Notes: generated from the sequence alone by a model not told the origin. A DNA stretch of 64,000 nucleotides from Formosa sediminum (GCF_007197735.1 NZ_CP041637.1:1550001-1614000), one strand, 5' to 3'; positions 19,436 to 27,408 are shown, counted from the stretch's first letter. Numbers and translations are program-made.

Positions 19436-19981
19436 TTGAAAACAGATTTATCAACATATAATAACGCTTGGTATCAACCCGGTGGTAAACTAAAACGCTT
19501 GTGTTGGTATTTTATTAACGTTTTGTTTTTTATCAATCCACTAAACCCTAGTTCAGGATTAAAAGTTTCTTTATTACGGTTTTTTGGTGCAAAAATAGGA
19601 AGTGGTGTTGTCATTAAGCCTGGTGTAAATATTAAGTATCCTTGGCTTTTAATTGTTGGAGATTATACTTGGATAGGAGAAAATGTATGGATAGATAATT
19701 TGGCTCAGGTTACTATAGGTAATCATGTGTGCATTTCTCAGGAAGCGATGTTGTTATGTGGAAATCATAATTATAAAAAAACTACTTTCGATTTAATGCT
19801 TGGAGAAATTATACTAGAAGAAGGTGCTTGGGTAGGTGCAAAATCTGTAGTTTGTCCTGATGTAAAAATAGAGTCTCATGCTATTCTGACTGTAAATTCT
19901 GTTGCAACAAACACATTAAAAGCAAATTACATTTATCAAGGAAATCCTGCCAAAGAAATACGAAAAAGAGAAATAAAGTAA
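19436..19981 (+). CDS. WcaF-type hexapeptide acetyltransferase (TTG start)
   Basis: 181 residues of the colanic-acid WcaF/LbH acyltransferase type: YNNAWYQPGGKLKRLCWYF at the start, then hexapeptide repeats (GSGVVIKPGVNIKYPW, VGDYTWIGENVWIDN, IGNHVCISQEAMLLCGNHNY with the catalytic-type His) and a terminal YQGNPAKEIRKR. It would acetylate a sugar of the repeat unit. The TTG start abuts the uxs stop directly (TAA-TTG-AAA), and the stop shares one base with the next ATG, so the trio is tightly coupled. Confidence 0.85.
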   Translation: MKTDLSTYNNAWYQPGGKLKRLCWYFINVLFFINPLNPSSGLKVSLLRFFGAKIGSGVVIKPGVNIKYPWLLIVGDYTWIGENVWIDNLAQVTIGNHVCISQEAMLLCGNHNYKKTTFDLMLGEIILEEGAWVGAKSVVCPDVKIESHAILTVNSVATNTLKANYIYQGNPAKEIRKREIK

Positions 19982-20736
19982 TGAAAGTTTCAATAATTAC
20001 AGCAACGTATAATAGTGAGAGAACTCTAGATGGGTGTATAAACTCAGTACTAAGTCAAGACTATCCCAGTATTGAATATATTATAATAGATGGAGCCTCT
20101 ACAGATAATACATTAAAGGTCATTGATGAGGTTAAAGAAAAATACCCAAATGTAATTAGTGTCTCAGAACCTGATAAAGGTATTTACGATGCATTAAATA
20201 AAGGTATTGAAAAAGCTTCTGGAGATATAGTAGGTTTTTTACATTCTGATGATTTTTTTGCATCTAAAGAAACCATTAGTCATATTGTTGATGCTTTTAA
20301 AGCTAAAGAAGTTGATGGAGTTTATGGTGATTTACATTATATTAATTCAATAAATTCGAATAAAATTGTTCGAAATTGGAAGAGTCAACCTTTTTCTGAA
20401 AGCTTATTAATGCAAGGATGGATGCCAGCTCACCCAACATTGTTTTTAAAGAAATCTGTTTATACTAAGTATGGAGTATTCAATTTAAATTTTAAAATAG
20501 CAGCAGATTACGATTTAATGTTGCGTATATTTAAAGACAATACATTAACATTTGCGTATCTACCAGAAGTTATAACAAAAATGAGAGTGGGAGGAGCAAG
20601 TAATCGAAGTCTTAAAAACATTTGGTTGAAAACTAGAGAAGACTACTTAGCTGTTAAACAAAATAATTTAAGAAATCCTCTAGTAGTAATTTGTTCTAAA
20701 AACTTATCAAAGATTCCTCAACTTTTTAAAAAGTAA
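19981..20736 (+). CDS. GT2-family glycosyltransferase (WcaE/WcaA-like)
   Basis: 251 residues, the short form of GT2. VSIITATYNSERTL at 3-16, IDGASTD at 36-42, PDKGIYDALNKGIEKASGD at 64-82 and LHSDD at 87-91 are diagnostic of the WcaE-type subgroup found in colanic-acid-like clusters. It is coupled to the acetyltransferase upstream by a 1-bp overlap and is the last glycosyltransferase of the run. A 188-bp gap with a long hairpin follows. Confidence 0.87.
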   Translation: MKVSIITATYNSERTLDGCINSVLSQDYPSIEYIIIDGASTDNTLKVIDEVKEKYPNVISVSEPDKGIYDALNKGIEKASGDIVGFLHSDDFFASKETISHIVDAFKAKEVDGVYGDLHYINSINSNKIVRNWKSQPFSESLLMQGWMPAHPTLFLKKSVYTKYGVFNLNFKIAADYDLMLRIFKDNTLTFAYLPEVITKMRVGGASNRSLKNIWLKTREDYLAVKQNNLRNPLVVICSKNLSKIPQLFKK

Positions 20737-20752
20737 AAACTATTTTTGTTTT

Positions 20753-20796
20753 TGAGAAAGCCATAAAACATTCAAATGTTTTTAGGGCCTTTCTCA
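20753..20796 (+). promoter_or_regulatory. Long imperfect hairpin between the last glycosyltransferase and wecA
   Basis: TGAGAAAG pairs with CTTTCTCA at the base. After a one-base bulge, CC pairs with GG, and AAAACATT pairs with ATGTTTT around a small loop, giving roughly 18 paired positions. No T-run follows on either strand, so it is not a standard terminator. It could be an RNA processing, stability or attenuation element separating the glycosyltransferase genes from the initiation/export genes. Confidence 0.45.
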
Positions 20797-20924
20797 TATA
20801 GGAAGAATATTTTAATTAATTTTATAAAGATTTAGATTTCTTAAATTATTTTTCAAAAATAAACCAACCCCAAAAATCATATAGCCTGATATAGTGAGGT
20901 GTTTGATTTTTAAAATCGCTATTA

Positions 20925-22073
20925 ATGAATTTACTTACTTCAATTATAGAAGAAGGATATGGTACCATTTTGTTATTGTTTCCTTTTTTACTCGCATTAA
21001 TTACGGCCTTTTTAGCTTTCCCTACAATAATTTTTATCGCTCATGCTAAACAATTGGTGGATGTTCCTGATAAACGTAGTGTGCATTCTAAAACCGTTCC
21101 AACTTTAGGTGGAATAGGAATATTTTTTGCTGTAGCAATTGTTTTAACGCTTTCAGGTGCTTTTTTAGATGCTAAATTATTAATGCCTGTTGTTGGCGCC
21201 TTAATTATTTTGTTTTTTTTAGGGGTGAAAGATGATATTTTAATACTTTCTCCAAAGAAAAAAATGTTAGGTCAAATCATAGCTGCTTTAATGGTCATTT
21301 TAATTACAGATATAAGAATTCTAACATTCTCAGGAATCTTGGGTATAGGCGAATTACCTTATTTTGTGTCCATAGGTTTTACATTATTTGTCTTTATTTT
21401 AATTATAAATGCATATAATTTAATAGACGGATTGGACGGGTTAGCAGGTTCTGTGGGTTTATTAGTCTCTCTATTTTATGGATTTTTGTTTTTTAAAATG
21501 CAAGAAATGTCTTTAACAGTTGTGTCTTTAGCTTTAGTAGGTGCCTTAATCCCTTTTTTATATTTTAATTTTTCTAAAGTAAGAAAAATATTCATGGGAG
21601 ATACTGGTTCTATGGTTGTCGGGTTTTTGCTAGCGTTTCAGTCTATTGCTTTTATACATCTTAATCAATCAAATCCAATATCACAATTTCATTCAAATGC
21701 ACCTTTATTGGTATTGGCTATATTGTTCTTTCCCTTATTAGATACCTTGCGAATCTTTTATGTACGTGTAGTCATTTATAAAAAACACCCATTTAGTCCG
21801 GATAAAAATCATATACATCATCAAATGTTACAAATAGGGTTAAAGCATTGGCAAGTCACAATTGTGATAGCAATAGCTTCTACCTCAGTATTAATTTCAA
21901 GTTTGATGTTTCAGGACTTAAGTGTGAATTTATTATTGTTAGTGATTATTCTATCTGGAATAATTATGTTTTCATTACCTTTCTTTATTAATTATAGCGT
22001 TTTTAATAAACGATTTAAGATGAATAAATTATTAAGAAAACTACATGTAATTAGTTACTCTAAAGCAAAATAA
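20925..22073 (+). CDS. wecA: Undecaprenyl-phosphate sugar-1-phosphate transferase (WecA/MraY family)
   Basis: 382 residues with about ten or eleven membrane helices. Family motifs are all present: DVPDKRSVHSKTVPTLGG at about 46-63, VKDDILILSPKKKMLGQI, NAYNLIDGLDGLAG with the catalytic Asp, FMGDTGSMVVGF, and the HPFSPDKNHIHHQML loop that contacts the UDP-sugar. The enzyme transfers a sugar-1-phosphate (GlcNAc-1-P in characterised WecA) from UDP-sugar to undecaprenyl phosphate, starting the repeat unit on the inner membrane. The exact sugar is not predictable. It lies between the glycosyltransferase run and the export genes. Confidence 0.9.
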   Translation: MNLLTSIIEEGYGTILLLFPFLLALITAFLAFPTIIFIAHAKQLVDVPDKRSVHSKTVPTLGGIGIFFAVAIVLTLSGAFLDAKLLMPVVGALIILFFLGVKDDILILSPKKKMLGQIIAALMVILITDIRILTFSGILGIGELPYFVSIGFTLFVFILIINAYNLIDGLDGLAGSVGLLVSLFYGFLFFKMQEMSLTVVSLALVGALIPFLYFNFSKVRKIFMGDTGSMVVGFLLAFQSIAFIHLNQSNPISQFHSNAPLLVLAILFFPLLDTLRIFYVRVVIYKKHPFSPDKNHIHHQMLQIGLKHWQVTIVIAIASTSVLISSLMFQDLSVNLLLLVIILSGIIMFSLPFFINYSVFNKRFKMNKLLRKLHVISYSKAK

Positions 22074-22077
22074 AACA

Positions 22078-22109
22078 TTTGTGATTGAATCTATTACGTT
22101 TATATTTGT
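22078..22109 (+). promoter_or_regulatory. Bacteroidota-type promoter of wza-wzc
   Basis: TTTG at 22078-22081 is followed by exactly 19 bp and then TATATTTGT at 22101-22109, matching the -33 TTTG / -7 TAnnTTTG consensus known for the primary sigma factor of Bacteroides and Flavobacterium. The wza ATG is 23 bp downstream. This is the best-formed promoter found in the window. Confidence 0.65.
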
Positions 22110-22131
22110 AAATTAAATAAAAAAAGTTTCA

Positions 22132-22896
22132 ATGAAATTATTCAAATTGCTAAGCATAATCTTAGCTTTTCTTTTTATTACAGCATGTGCTACAAAAAAG
22201 GAAATTCTTTATTTTCAAGATTATGAGAATATTCCAAAGGATGTTATTTTTAATACAACTAAAATTCAGGTTAATGATATTTTGAATATAACTGTAAAAT
22301 CTTTAGTGCCAGAGGCTGCAGCACCTTATAATAGGATTGGTTCTTCGACTGGTAATAGTAACAATTCGGGGGCTTTAAAGCAATTAGGATATTTAGTATC
22401 TACTGAAGGTAATATTACGTTTCCTATTTTAGGAACCTTATTGGTCAAAAATAAAACTACTAAAGAATTAGAAACATACATCAGAAAAATTTTAATAGAT
22501 AAGGGACATTTAAAAGACCCTACGGTAATTGTCCGTATCGTAAATGCAAAATTTACTGTGTTGGGTGAGGTTGGGAGCCCAGGTACTTATGATTATGATG
22601 AAGAGACTATTACTTTACCTCAGGCTCTCGGGATGGCTGGAGATTTGAGTATATATGGTATGAGAGAGAATGTAATGATTATTAGGGAAGTCGATCAAGT
22701 GCGGACTGTTGGGCATATTGATATGACAAAAACGGATTGGTTTAATAGTCCTTATTATTTTATTAAACAAAATGATATAATTGTTGTTGATCAAAACGGT
22801 CCCGCAGTTAAAAAAGCTGGATACATAACAAATTATACTGGTTTATTTGGGGTTGTCTCTTTTGCTTTAACTATAATATTACTATTACAAAATTAA
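22132..22896 (+). CDS. wza: Polysaccharide export outer-membrane lipoprotein (Wza type)
   Basis: 254 residues. A lipoprotein signal peptide ends in ITAC with Cys19, so the mature protein is lipidated. The Poly_export domain starts around residue 45 (IQVNDILNITVKS) and is followed by an SLBB-type segment (FTVLGEVGSPGTYDYDEE, LPQALGMAGDLS). The protein ends with a hydrophobic helix (about 233-252). It would form the outer-membrane exit channel for the polymer. Shorter than E. coli Wza (379), as usual for Bacteroidota versions. Partner of the Wzc-type kinase that follows 5 bp later. Confidence 0.88.
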   Translation: MKLFKLLSIILAFLFITACATKKEILYFQDYENIPKDVIFNTTKIQVNDILNITVKSLVPEAAAPYNRIGSSTGNSNNSGALKQLGYLVSTEGNITFPILGTLLVKNKTTKELETYIRKILIDKGHLKDPTVIVRIVNAKFTVLGEVGSPGTYDYDEETITLPQALGMAGDLSIYGMRENVMIIREVDQVRTVGHIDMTKTDWFNSPYYFIKQNDIIVVDQNGPAVKKAGYITNYTGLFGVVSFALTIILLLQN

Positions 22897-22901
22897 AACA
22901 A

Positions 22902-25295
22902 ATGGCAGAAGAGAATATAAATAATAGTTTAGAGGAAAATAACTCAAGTATTAATATAAAAGAAGAGATTTTAAATTATTTACATTATTGGAAATGGTTT
23001 GTATTATGTCTAATTCTAGGGGTATTAGGTGCTTTTATTTATTTGAGATATACTCCCGAAGTATATCAATCATCAGCTCGAATAAAGATTTTAAATGAAT
23101 CTAAAGGTTTAGAATTATCATCAAAAGGAGGCGGTGCATTATTCTCTGATTCTAAAAGTCTCGAAAATGAGATTCAGATTATTAAATCTAATCGTTTATT
23201 AGCAAAAGTTGTAGATAGTTTAGATTTACATATAAGATATTTTATTGAAGGACAATTTACTAGCAAAGAACAGTGGCAGGGAGCATTAAAATTAGTGTAT
23301 TTAGAGCCTAACAACAAAATTGGATGGTCTAGATTTAATATTGAGGTTACAGAAAGTGGCTTAAATATTAGTAAAGGTGAAGAGCATTTAGATAAATTTT
23401 CAATTAATGGGTATAATCTAAATACGCCAAGAGAAGGTTTCCCTTTTTTAATTCAATCAAAAAAATGGATTAAACAGCATATAGGTTTAACTTATATTGT
23501 AACTGTTCAACCAATTTCTTCTGCTGCTAATAGCTTGTCAAACTCTATTTCTATAAGTCAAGTAGGAGCTACAGAGATTCTACAGATATCCATAGCAGGA
23601 GAAAATAGACAAAGATCTGAAGCAACATTAAATAAATTAGTTCAACAGTTTAACGAAGATGGTGTAATTGATAGACAATTAGTATATCAACGTACTATAG
23701 ATTTTGTTGATGATCGTTTTCTTTATTTAGAAGAGGAATTAGATTCAATAGAAGATAATAAAAAAGTTTTTCAACAAGACAATAATTTAGTAACGTTTGG
23801 TTCAGATGTAGGGTATAGCATGAGTAAGAGAACATCCTCTGAACAGGCAGTGCTTGAATTAGAAAATCAAATAGCCCTTGCTAATTTATTAAAAGAACCT
23901 ATTTATACGGATAATTTAAGTTCATTAATGCCTGAGAATGTAGGTTTACAAAGTGTTAATACTAATGGTATGGTCTCTCAATACAATAAGATTGTAATGG
24001 AAAGGGAAAATTTAATCGCTAGTGCAGGTGAACAAAATCCTAAAGTTCAAGCTTTAGATCGTCAACTATTAGATTTAAAAAGTAATCTAAAAACTTCATT
24101 AAACTCTTATTTTGAACAATTAAATACTGCTTTAGATAGATTGAAGAGTCAAGAAAATTCAGCTAAAGGTTTAATTAAGGGCATGCCTCAAAAAGAAAAG
24201 GTTTTACGTTCAATTGAGCGTCAACAAAATATTAAAGAGAATTTATATTTATTATTACTTCAAAAACGAGAAGAAGCCGCCATTAATTTAGCTATTACTT
24301 CTCCATCTGTTAAAGTTGTTGAGTACGCTTCAAGTTCGGGTCGCCCAATAAGCCCTGATTCAAAAGGGATATATTTGAAAAGTATATTAGTTGCTCTATT
24401 AATTCCATTTGGTATTTTATTTCTTATGTTTAAAGCAGATACCAAAATTCATGATAAAATAGACGTTTTAAATAATTCAAAACGTATTCCTATTTTAGGA
24501 GAAATTCCAGAACTTAAATCTGAACAGAAATTATTTTCTAATCCTCATGATAGAACAATTCTAGCTGAATCTTTCAGGATATTAAGTGCAAATCTAAAAT
24601 ATGTTTTAACTTCTAATAAAAAAGATGTTGCTAATATTATATATGTGACATCTACTATTAAGGGAGAAGGAAAAACTTTTGTGTCTGTGAATTTAGCATT
24701 ATCATTCTCTAGTATCAATAAGAAAGTATTATTGATAGGCGCCGATTTGAGAAATCCTAAAATTGCAGTTACAGATGGTTCTAAAAAAGCGAAAGGGCTT
24801 TCTAACTACCTTTTTGGAGATAGTGATTCTTGGGAGCAATATTTGCAAAAGAGTATTTATAACGTAGATTATTTAGATGTATTAACTGCTGGTACCATAC
24901 CTCCTAATCCAACAGAGTTACTCTCTAATGGGAAAATTGAAATGCTTTTGGAAGAAGCTAAACATTTATACGATTATATAATAGTTGATACCGCTCCAAT
25001 AATTTTGGTATCAGATACGCTTTTAATCTCCCAGCACGCAGATGCTACAGTATATGTAACAAGAGCCGGCTTTACAGAGAAAAAATTATTAGGTTTTTCT
25101 AATGATTTATATCTCAATAAAAAACTAAACAATATGGTTTATGTCGTGAATAGTATTAGTGATGGTAATAAATCGAAAGGATACGGTTATAATTATGGTT
25201 ATGGCTACGGATATCATAGCGAAGAAAGTGTCCCTGAAGTGTATTCTTGGACGTGGTTTAAAGAGTTTATAAAGAAAAAAATAAGAGGATTATAG
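22902..25295 (+). CDS. wzc: Polysaccharide co-polymerase with tyrosine autokinase domain (Wzc type)
   Basis: 797 residues. The N-terminal Wzz domain has a membrane helix at about 28-48 (WKWFVLCLILGVLGAFIYL), a long periplasmic coiled-coil-rich region to about 480, and a second helix at about 487-507. The cytoplasmic BY-kinase domain has Walker A (IKGEGKT), Walker A' (VLLIGADLRNP) and Walker B (YIIVDTAPI). The C-terminus carries a tyrosine cluster, GYGYNYGYGYGY, the phosphorylation tail. It would control chain length and export together with Wza through cycles of tyrosine phosphorylation. A dedicated low-molecular-weight phosphatase (Wzb) is not in the window. A strong terminator follows 80 bp after the stop. 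Confidence 0.92.
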   Translation: MAEENINNSLEENNSSINIKEEILNYLHYWKWFVLCLILGVLGAFIYLRYTPEVYQSSARIKILNESKGLELSSKGGGALFSDSKSLENEIQIIKSNRLLAKVVDSLDLHIRYFIEGQFTSKEQWQGALKLVYLEPNNKIGWSRFNIEVTESGLNISKGEEHLDKFSINGYNLNTPREGFPFLIQSKKWIKQHIGLTYIVTVQPISSAANSLSNSISISQVGATEILQISIAGENRQRSEATLNKLVQQFNEDGVIDRQLVYQRTIDFVDDRFLYLEEELDSIEDNKKVFQQDNNLVTFGSDVGYSMSKRTSSEQAVLELENQIALANLLKEPIYTDNLSSLMPENVGLQSVNTNGMVSQYNKIVMERENLIASAGEQNPKVQALDRQLLDLKSNLKTSLNSYFEQLNTALDRLKSQENSAKGLIKGMPQKEKVLRSIERQQNIKENLYLLLLQKREEAAINLAITSPSVKVVEYASSSGRPISPDSKGIYLKSILVALLIPFGILFLMFKADTKIHDKIDVLNNSKRIPILGEIPELKSEQKLFSNPHDRTILAESFRILSANLKYVLTSNKKDVANIIYVTSTIKGEGKTFVSVNLALSFSSINKKVLLIGADLRNPKIAVTDGSKKAKGLSNYLFGDSDSWEQYLQKSIYNVDYLDVLTAGTIPPNPTELLSNGKIEMLLEEAKHLYDYIIVDTAPIILVSDTLLISQHADATVYVTRAGFTEKKLLGFSNDLYLNKKLNNMVYVVNSISDGNKSKGYGYNYGYGYGYHSEESVPEVYSWTWFKEFIKKKIRGL

Positions 25296-25374
25296 CGTTC
25301 ATCTTAGTGCTGTATTTAAGTTCTAACTTTTAAAAGAGTAAGTTCTTAGTTTTTTTTAATAAAAAATAATCAAT

Positions 25375-25411
25375 AAAAGCTCTATTTATAATTAGTAATT
25401 AGAGCTTTTTT
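25375..25411 (+). terminator. Rho-independent terminator of the polysaccharide export genes
   Basis: AAAAGCTCTA pairs with TAGAGCTTTTT around an AT-rich loop of about 15 nt, ending in a six-T run. It lies 80 bp after wzc and 10 bp before the insertion sequence, so it isolates the IS from the locus. Confidence 0.8.
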
Positions 25412-25463
25412 ATATTACTACTGTCCCCGTCCTGAAATAGCGATACACTAAAAACACAGTGTA

Positions 25464-25908
25464 ATGGAAACATCAGAAAATTCAGGGTATGTGAAACGAA
25501 CTCAAAAAGATTACTCACTTTCTTTTAAGTGAAAAGTCGTGTAAGAAATCGAACCAGGTTTTTTAACCAGAAGTCAAGCACGAGACAAATATGGCATTCA
25601 AGCAGGATCTACGATCTACAATTACCAGATGGTTAAAAAAATATGATAACTTTGATTGGCAACACCAATTACCCATAAGCATGTCTAAAACTCCAAAACA
25701 ACGTATTTTAGAATTAGAAGCATAATAAGTTTAGTTTTCAGAAAAACAGAAAGCACGCGCTGAATATCTAGTAGAACGTGCAGATAAGAAAGTTATTTTT
25801 TTTGATATGATGGTCGATATGACTGAAAAAGAATATAATATTGATGTGAGAAAAAATTACAAACGCGAGTGGTTGACCGCTTCAAAGAAGCACACAAAGA
25901 AACCGTAG
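25464..25908 (+). pseudogene. Decayed IS3-family orfA (helix-turn-helix transposase subunit)
   Basis: An ATG at 25464 opens a frame recognisable as orfA (SNSGYVKRTQKDYSLSFK-like start, then SQARDKYGI and, in the next frame, WLKKYDNFDWQ, RILELEA, EYLVERADKKVIFFDMM, EKEYNIDVRKNY). It is broken by TGA at 25530, TAA at 25542, a frameshift near 25620, and TAA, TAA and TAG at 25723, 25726 and 25732. Five stops plus a frameshift mean no functional orfA. The late part sits one frame away from orfB, as expected for an IS3 element that used -1 frameshifting at the A-rich stretch near 25850. Confidence 0.82.
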
Positions 25909-26762
25909 TTTCTATCTGTGACAGCAGACAGGTTTACTATAGATTGGTACAGTCTAAAAGACAAAAACAAAGTATCGCTCACAAGGTAATAACTCTAGTA
26001 CAATCTATTCGGGTAACCATGCCAAGGCTTGGAACTCGAAAACTGTATCACATACTAAAACCACAATTAACACTTTTAAATATTGGTAGAGATAAGCTCT
26101 TTAGAATACTAAAGGTTAATAATCTACTAATAAAACCAAAAAGAAGTTATCATATTACAACAGACTCACATCATCGTTTTAGAAGGCATAAAAATTTAGT
26201 AAACACATTAGAGATTGAAAGACCAGAACAAGTCTGGGTTAGCGATATAACATACATCGGAAATAGAGCAAATCCATCATATCTGGCTTTGATTACGGAT
26301 GCTTATTCTAAGAAGATTGTTGGTTATAACGTGTCTGATAGTTTAAGTGCTTCAGGATCTATATTGGCTTTAGAAATGGCTATTAAAAACAGAAAATATA
26401 AATATCAAAATTTAATACATCACTCAGACAGAGGCCTACAATATTGTTCTGATGACTATCAAAAGATATTAAATGATAATATTATAAAGCCTAGTATGAC
26501 CGAACAATATGATCCTTACGAAAATGCTATTGCAGAACGCATAAATGGTATTTTAAAACAGGAATTTGCTATAGCTAAACATAATATTGATCTAACACTA
26601 AAAACTAATTTGATTAAAAATGCTATTAAGGTTTACAACACTAAAAGACCACATTTATCAAATAACATGCTAACTCTAACACAGATGCACCAACAAAATG
26701 CTTTAAAACCAAAACGGTATAAATCAAAAAACCTGAACAATAAATCTATTGTTCAGGTTTAA
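25869..26762 (+). CDS. IS3-family transposase orfB (DDE integrase), open frame
   Basis: 297 residues. An HTH_21-type region (MPRLGTRKLYHIL, then LLIKPKRSYHITT) precedes the rve integrase core. The three acidic residues are visible: VSDITYI (Asp), HHSDRGLQY (Asp) and YENAIAERING (Glu), with KRPH near the end. The GTG at 25869 is only a formal start; in IS3 elements orfB is normally made as an OrfAB fusion by -1 frameshifting. With orfA dead, the protein could be active only with OrfA supplied in trans, if at all. The last codons overlap an inverted repeat. Confidence 0.88.
   Translation: MVDRFKEAHKETVVSICDSRQVYYRLVQSKRQKQSIAHKVITLVQSIRVTMPRLGTRKLYHILKPQLTLLNIGRDKLFRILKVNNLLIKPKRSYHITTDSHHRFRRHKNLVNTLEIERPEQVWVSDITYIGNRANPSYLALITDAYSKKIVGYNVSDSLSASGSILALEMAIKNRKYKYQNLIHHSDRGLQYCSDDYQKILNDNIIKPSMTEQYDPYENAIAERINGILKQEFAIAKHNIDLTLKTNLIKNAIKVYNTKRPHLSNNMLTLTQMHQQNALKPKRYKSKNLNNKSIVQV
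26727..26761. terminator. Hairpin at the end of the transposase gene
   Basis: AAACCTGAACAATA pairs with TATTGTTCAGGTTT around a 4-nt loop, spanning the last codons and stop of orfB and followed by AATTATTTTTAT. It probably ends transposase transcription, and could also block read-through from the barrel-protein gene on the other strand. Confidence 0.6.
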
Positions 26763-26820
26763 TTATTTTTATCCTTTAGTAATCCTGTATCGTTTATTTA
26801 GGATTATACAACCATTTAAA

Positions 26821-27408
26821 TTAGAATCTATATAAAAATTCTATACTATGTATAAAGTTATTATTTGCATAAACCTTTTCATTATCGAATGCAAATTTTG
26901 CCATACTTTGAACTCTTACACCATATTCAGGAGCAAACCAAAACCTTAAACCAAGTAAAAAGTTCCCTGAAATATTAGATTCTTCATTTACATCAAAATA
27001 TCCTAAACCTAAACCTGCATATGCATCTATTTTGTCATTACGTGCTATAAGTTCATCATAATAGAATTTACCATTAACATCGAAAGAAAAATAGCTACCA
27101 CTCTCATCAAGCCATCCTTGAGATAATCCAGTTTCTTGTGATTGTCCATAATCTACATAAAAGTCATCTATTTTATTAAAAGAAATCATTGAACTTAAAG
27201 CCCAGTATTCATCGAATTTATATTCAATACCTAAAGTAATTGGTGTGCTAAAACTCCAATCTTCAGTACCTTTTAAGGGGTCTTTAAATGCACTATTATC
27301 AACGATGTTTATACCAACACTAGCAATCCACTCATCGTAACCTCTATATTGGCTATAAGCAAATGTAGTACACATTAGAAAAAAAAGTATGGCTGTAATC
27401 TTTTTCAT
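26821..27408 (-). CDS. Outer-membrane beta-barrel protein (OmpA-barrel-like, small porin type)
   Basis: 195 residues with a signal peptide (MKKITAILFFLMCTTFAYSQ, cleavage near residue 19). The mature part alternates polar and hydrophobic residues in barrel strands: WSFSTPITLGIEYKF, YWALSSMISF, YFSFDVNGKFYY, IDAYAGLGLGYF, GNFLLGLRFWF. It ends in IEFLYRF, a C-terminal aromatic of the kind recognised by the BAM complex. About eight strands are likely. Function unknown. The IS ends 10 bp beyond its stop codon, so the downstream region may have been disturbed by the insertion. Confidence 0.72.
   Translation of the reverse strand: MKKITAILFFLMCTTFAYSQYRGYDEWIASVGINIVDNSAFKDPLKGTEDWSFSTPITLGIEYKFDEYWALSSMISFNKIDDFYVDYGQSQETGLSQGWLDESGSYFSFDVNGKFYYDELIARNDKIDAYAGLGLGYFDVNEESNISGNFLLGLRFWFAPEYGVRVQSMAKFAFDNEKVYANNNFIHSIEFLYRF

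Larger units (their letters stand above)
25422..26810 (+). mobile_element. IS3-family insertion sequence with decayed orfA
   Basis: The left end (25422-25448, TGTCCCCGTCCTGAAATAGC and on) and the right end (26785-26810) form imperfect terminal inverted repeats: the inverted left end shares TGTATCG, TATTT and AGGA blocks and the terminal TG...CA with the right end. Inside are the orfA remnant and an open orfB with the IS3-type DDE integrase. No clear target duplication is visible at the borders. The element lies between the wzc terminator and a barrel-protein gene. Confidence 0.82.

Noticed and set aside
25415-26815. Target-site duplication flanking the IS
   Set aside because: The 3-4 bp on each side (TAC before, ACC after) do not match convincingly; the ends may have decayed or the duplication was lost.
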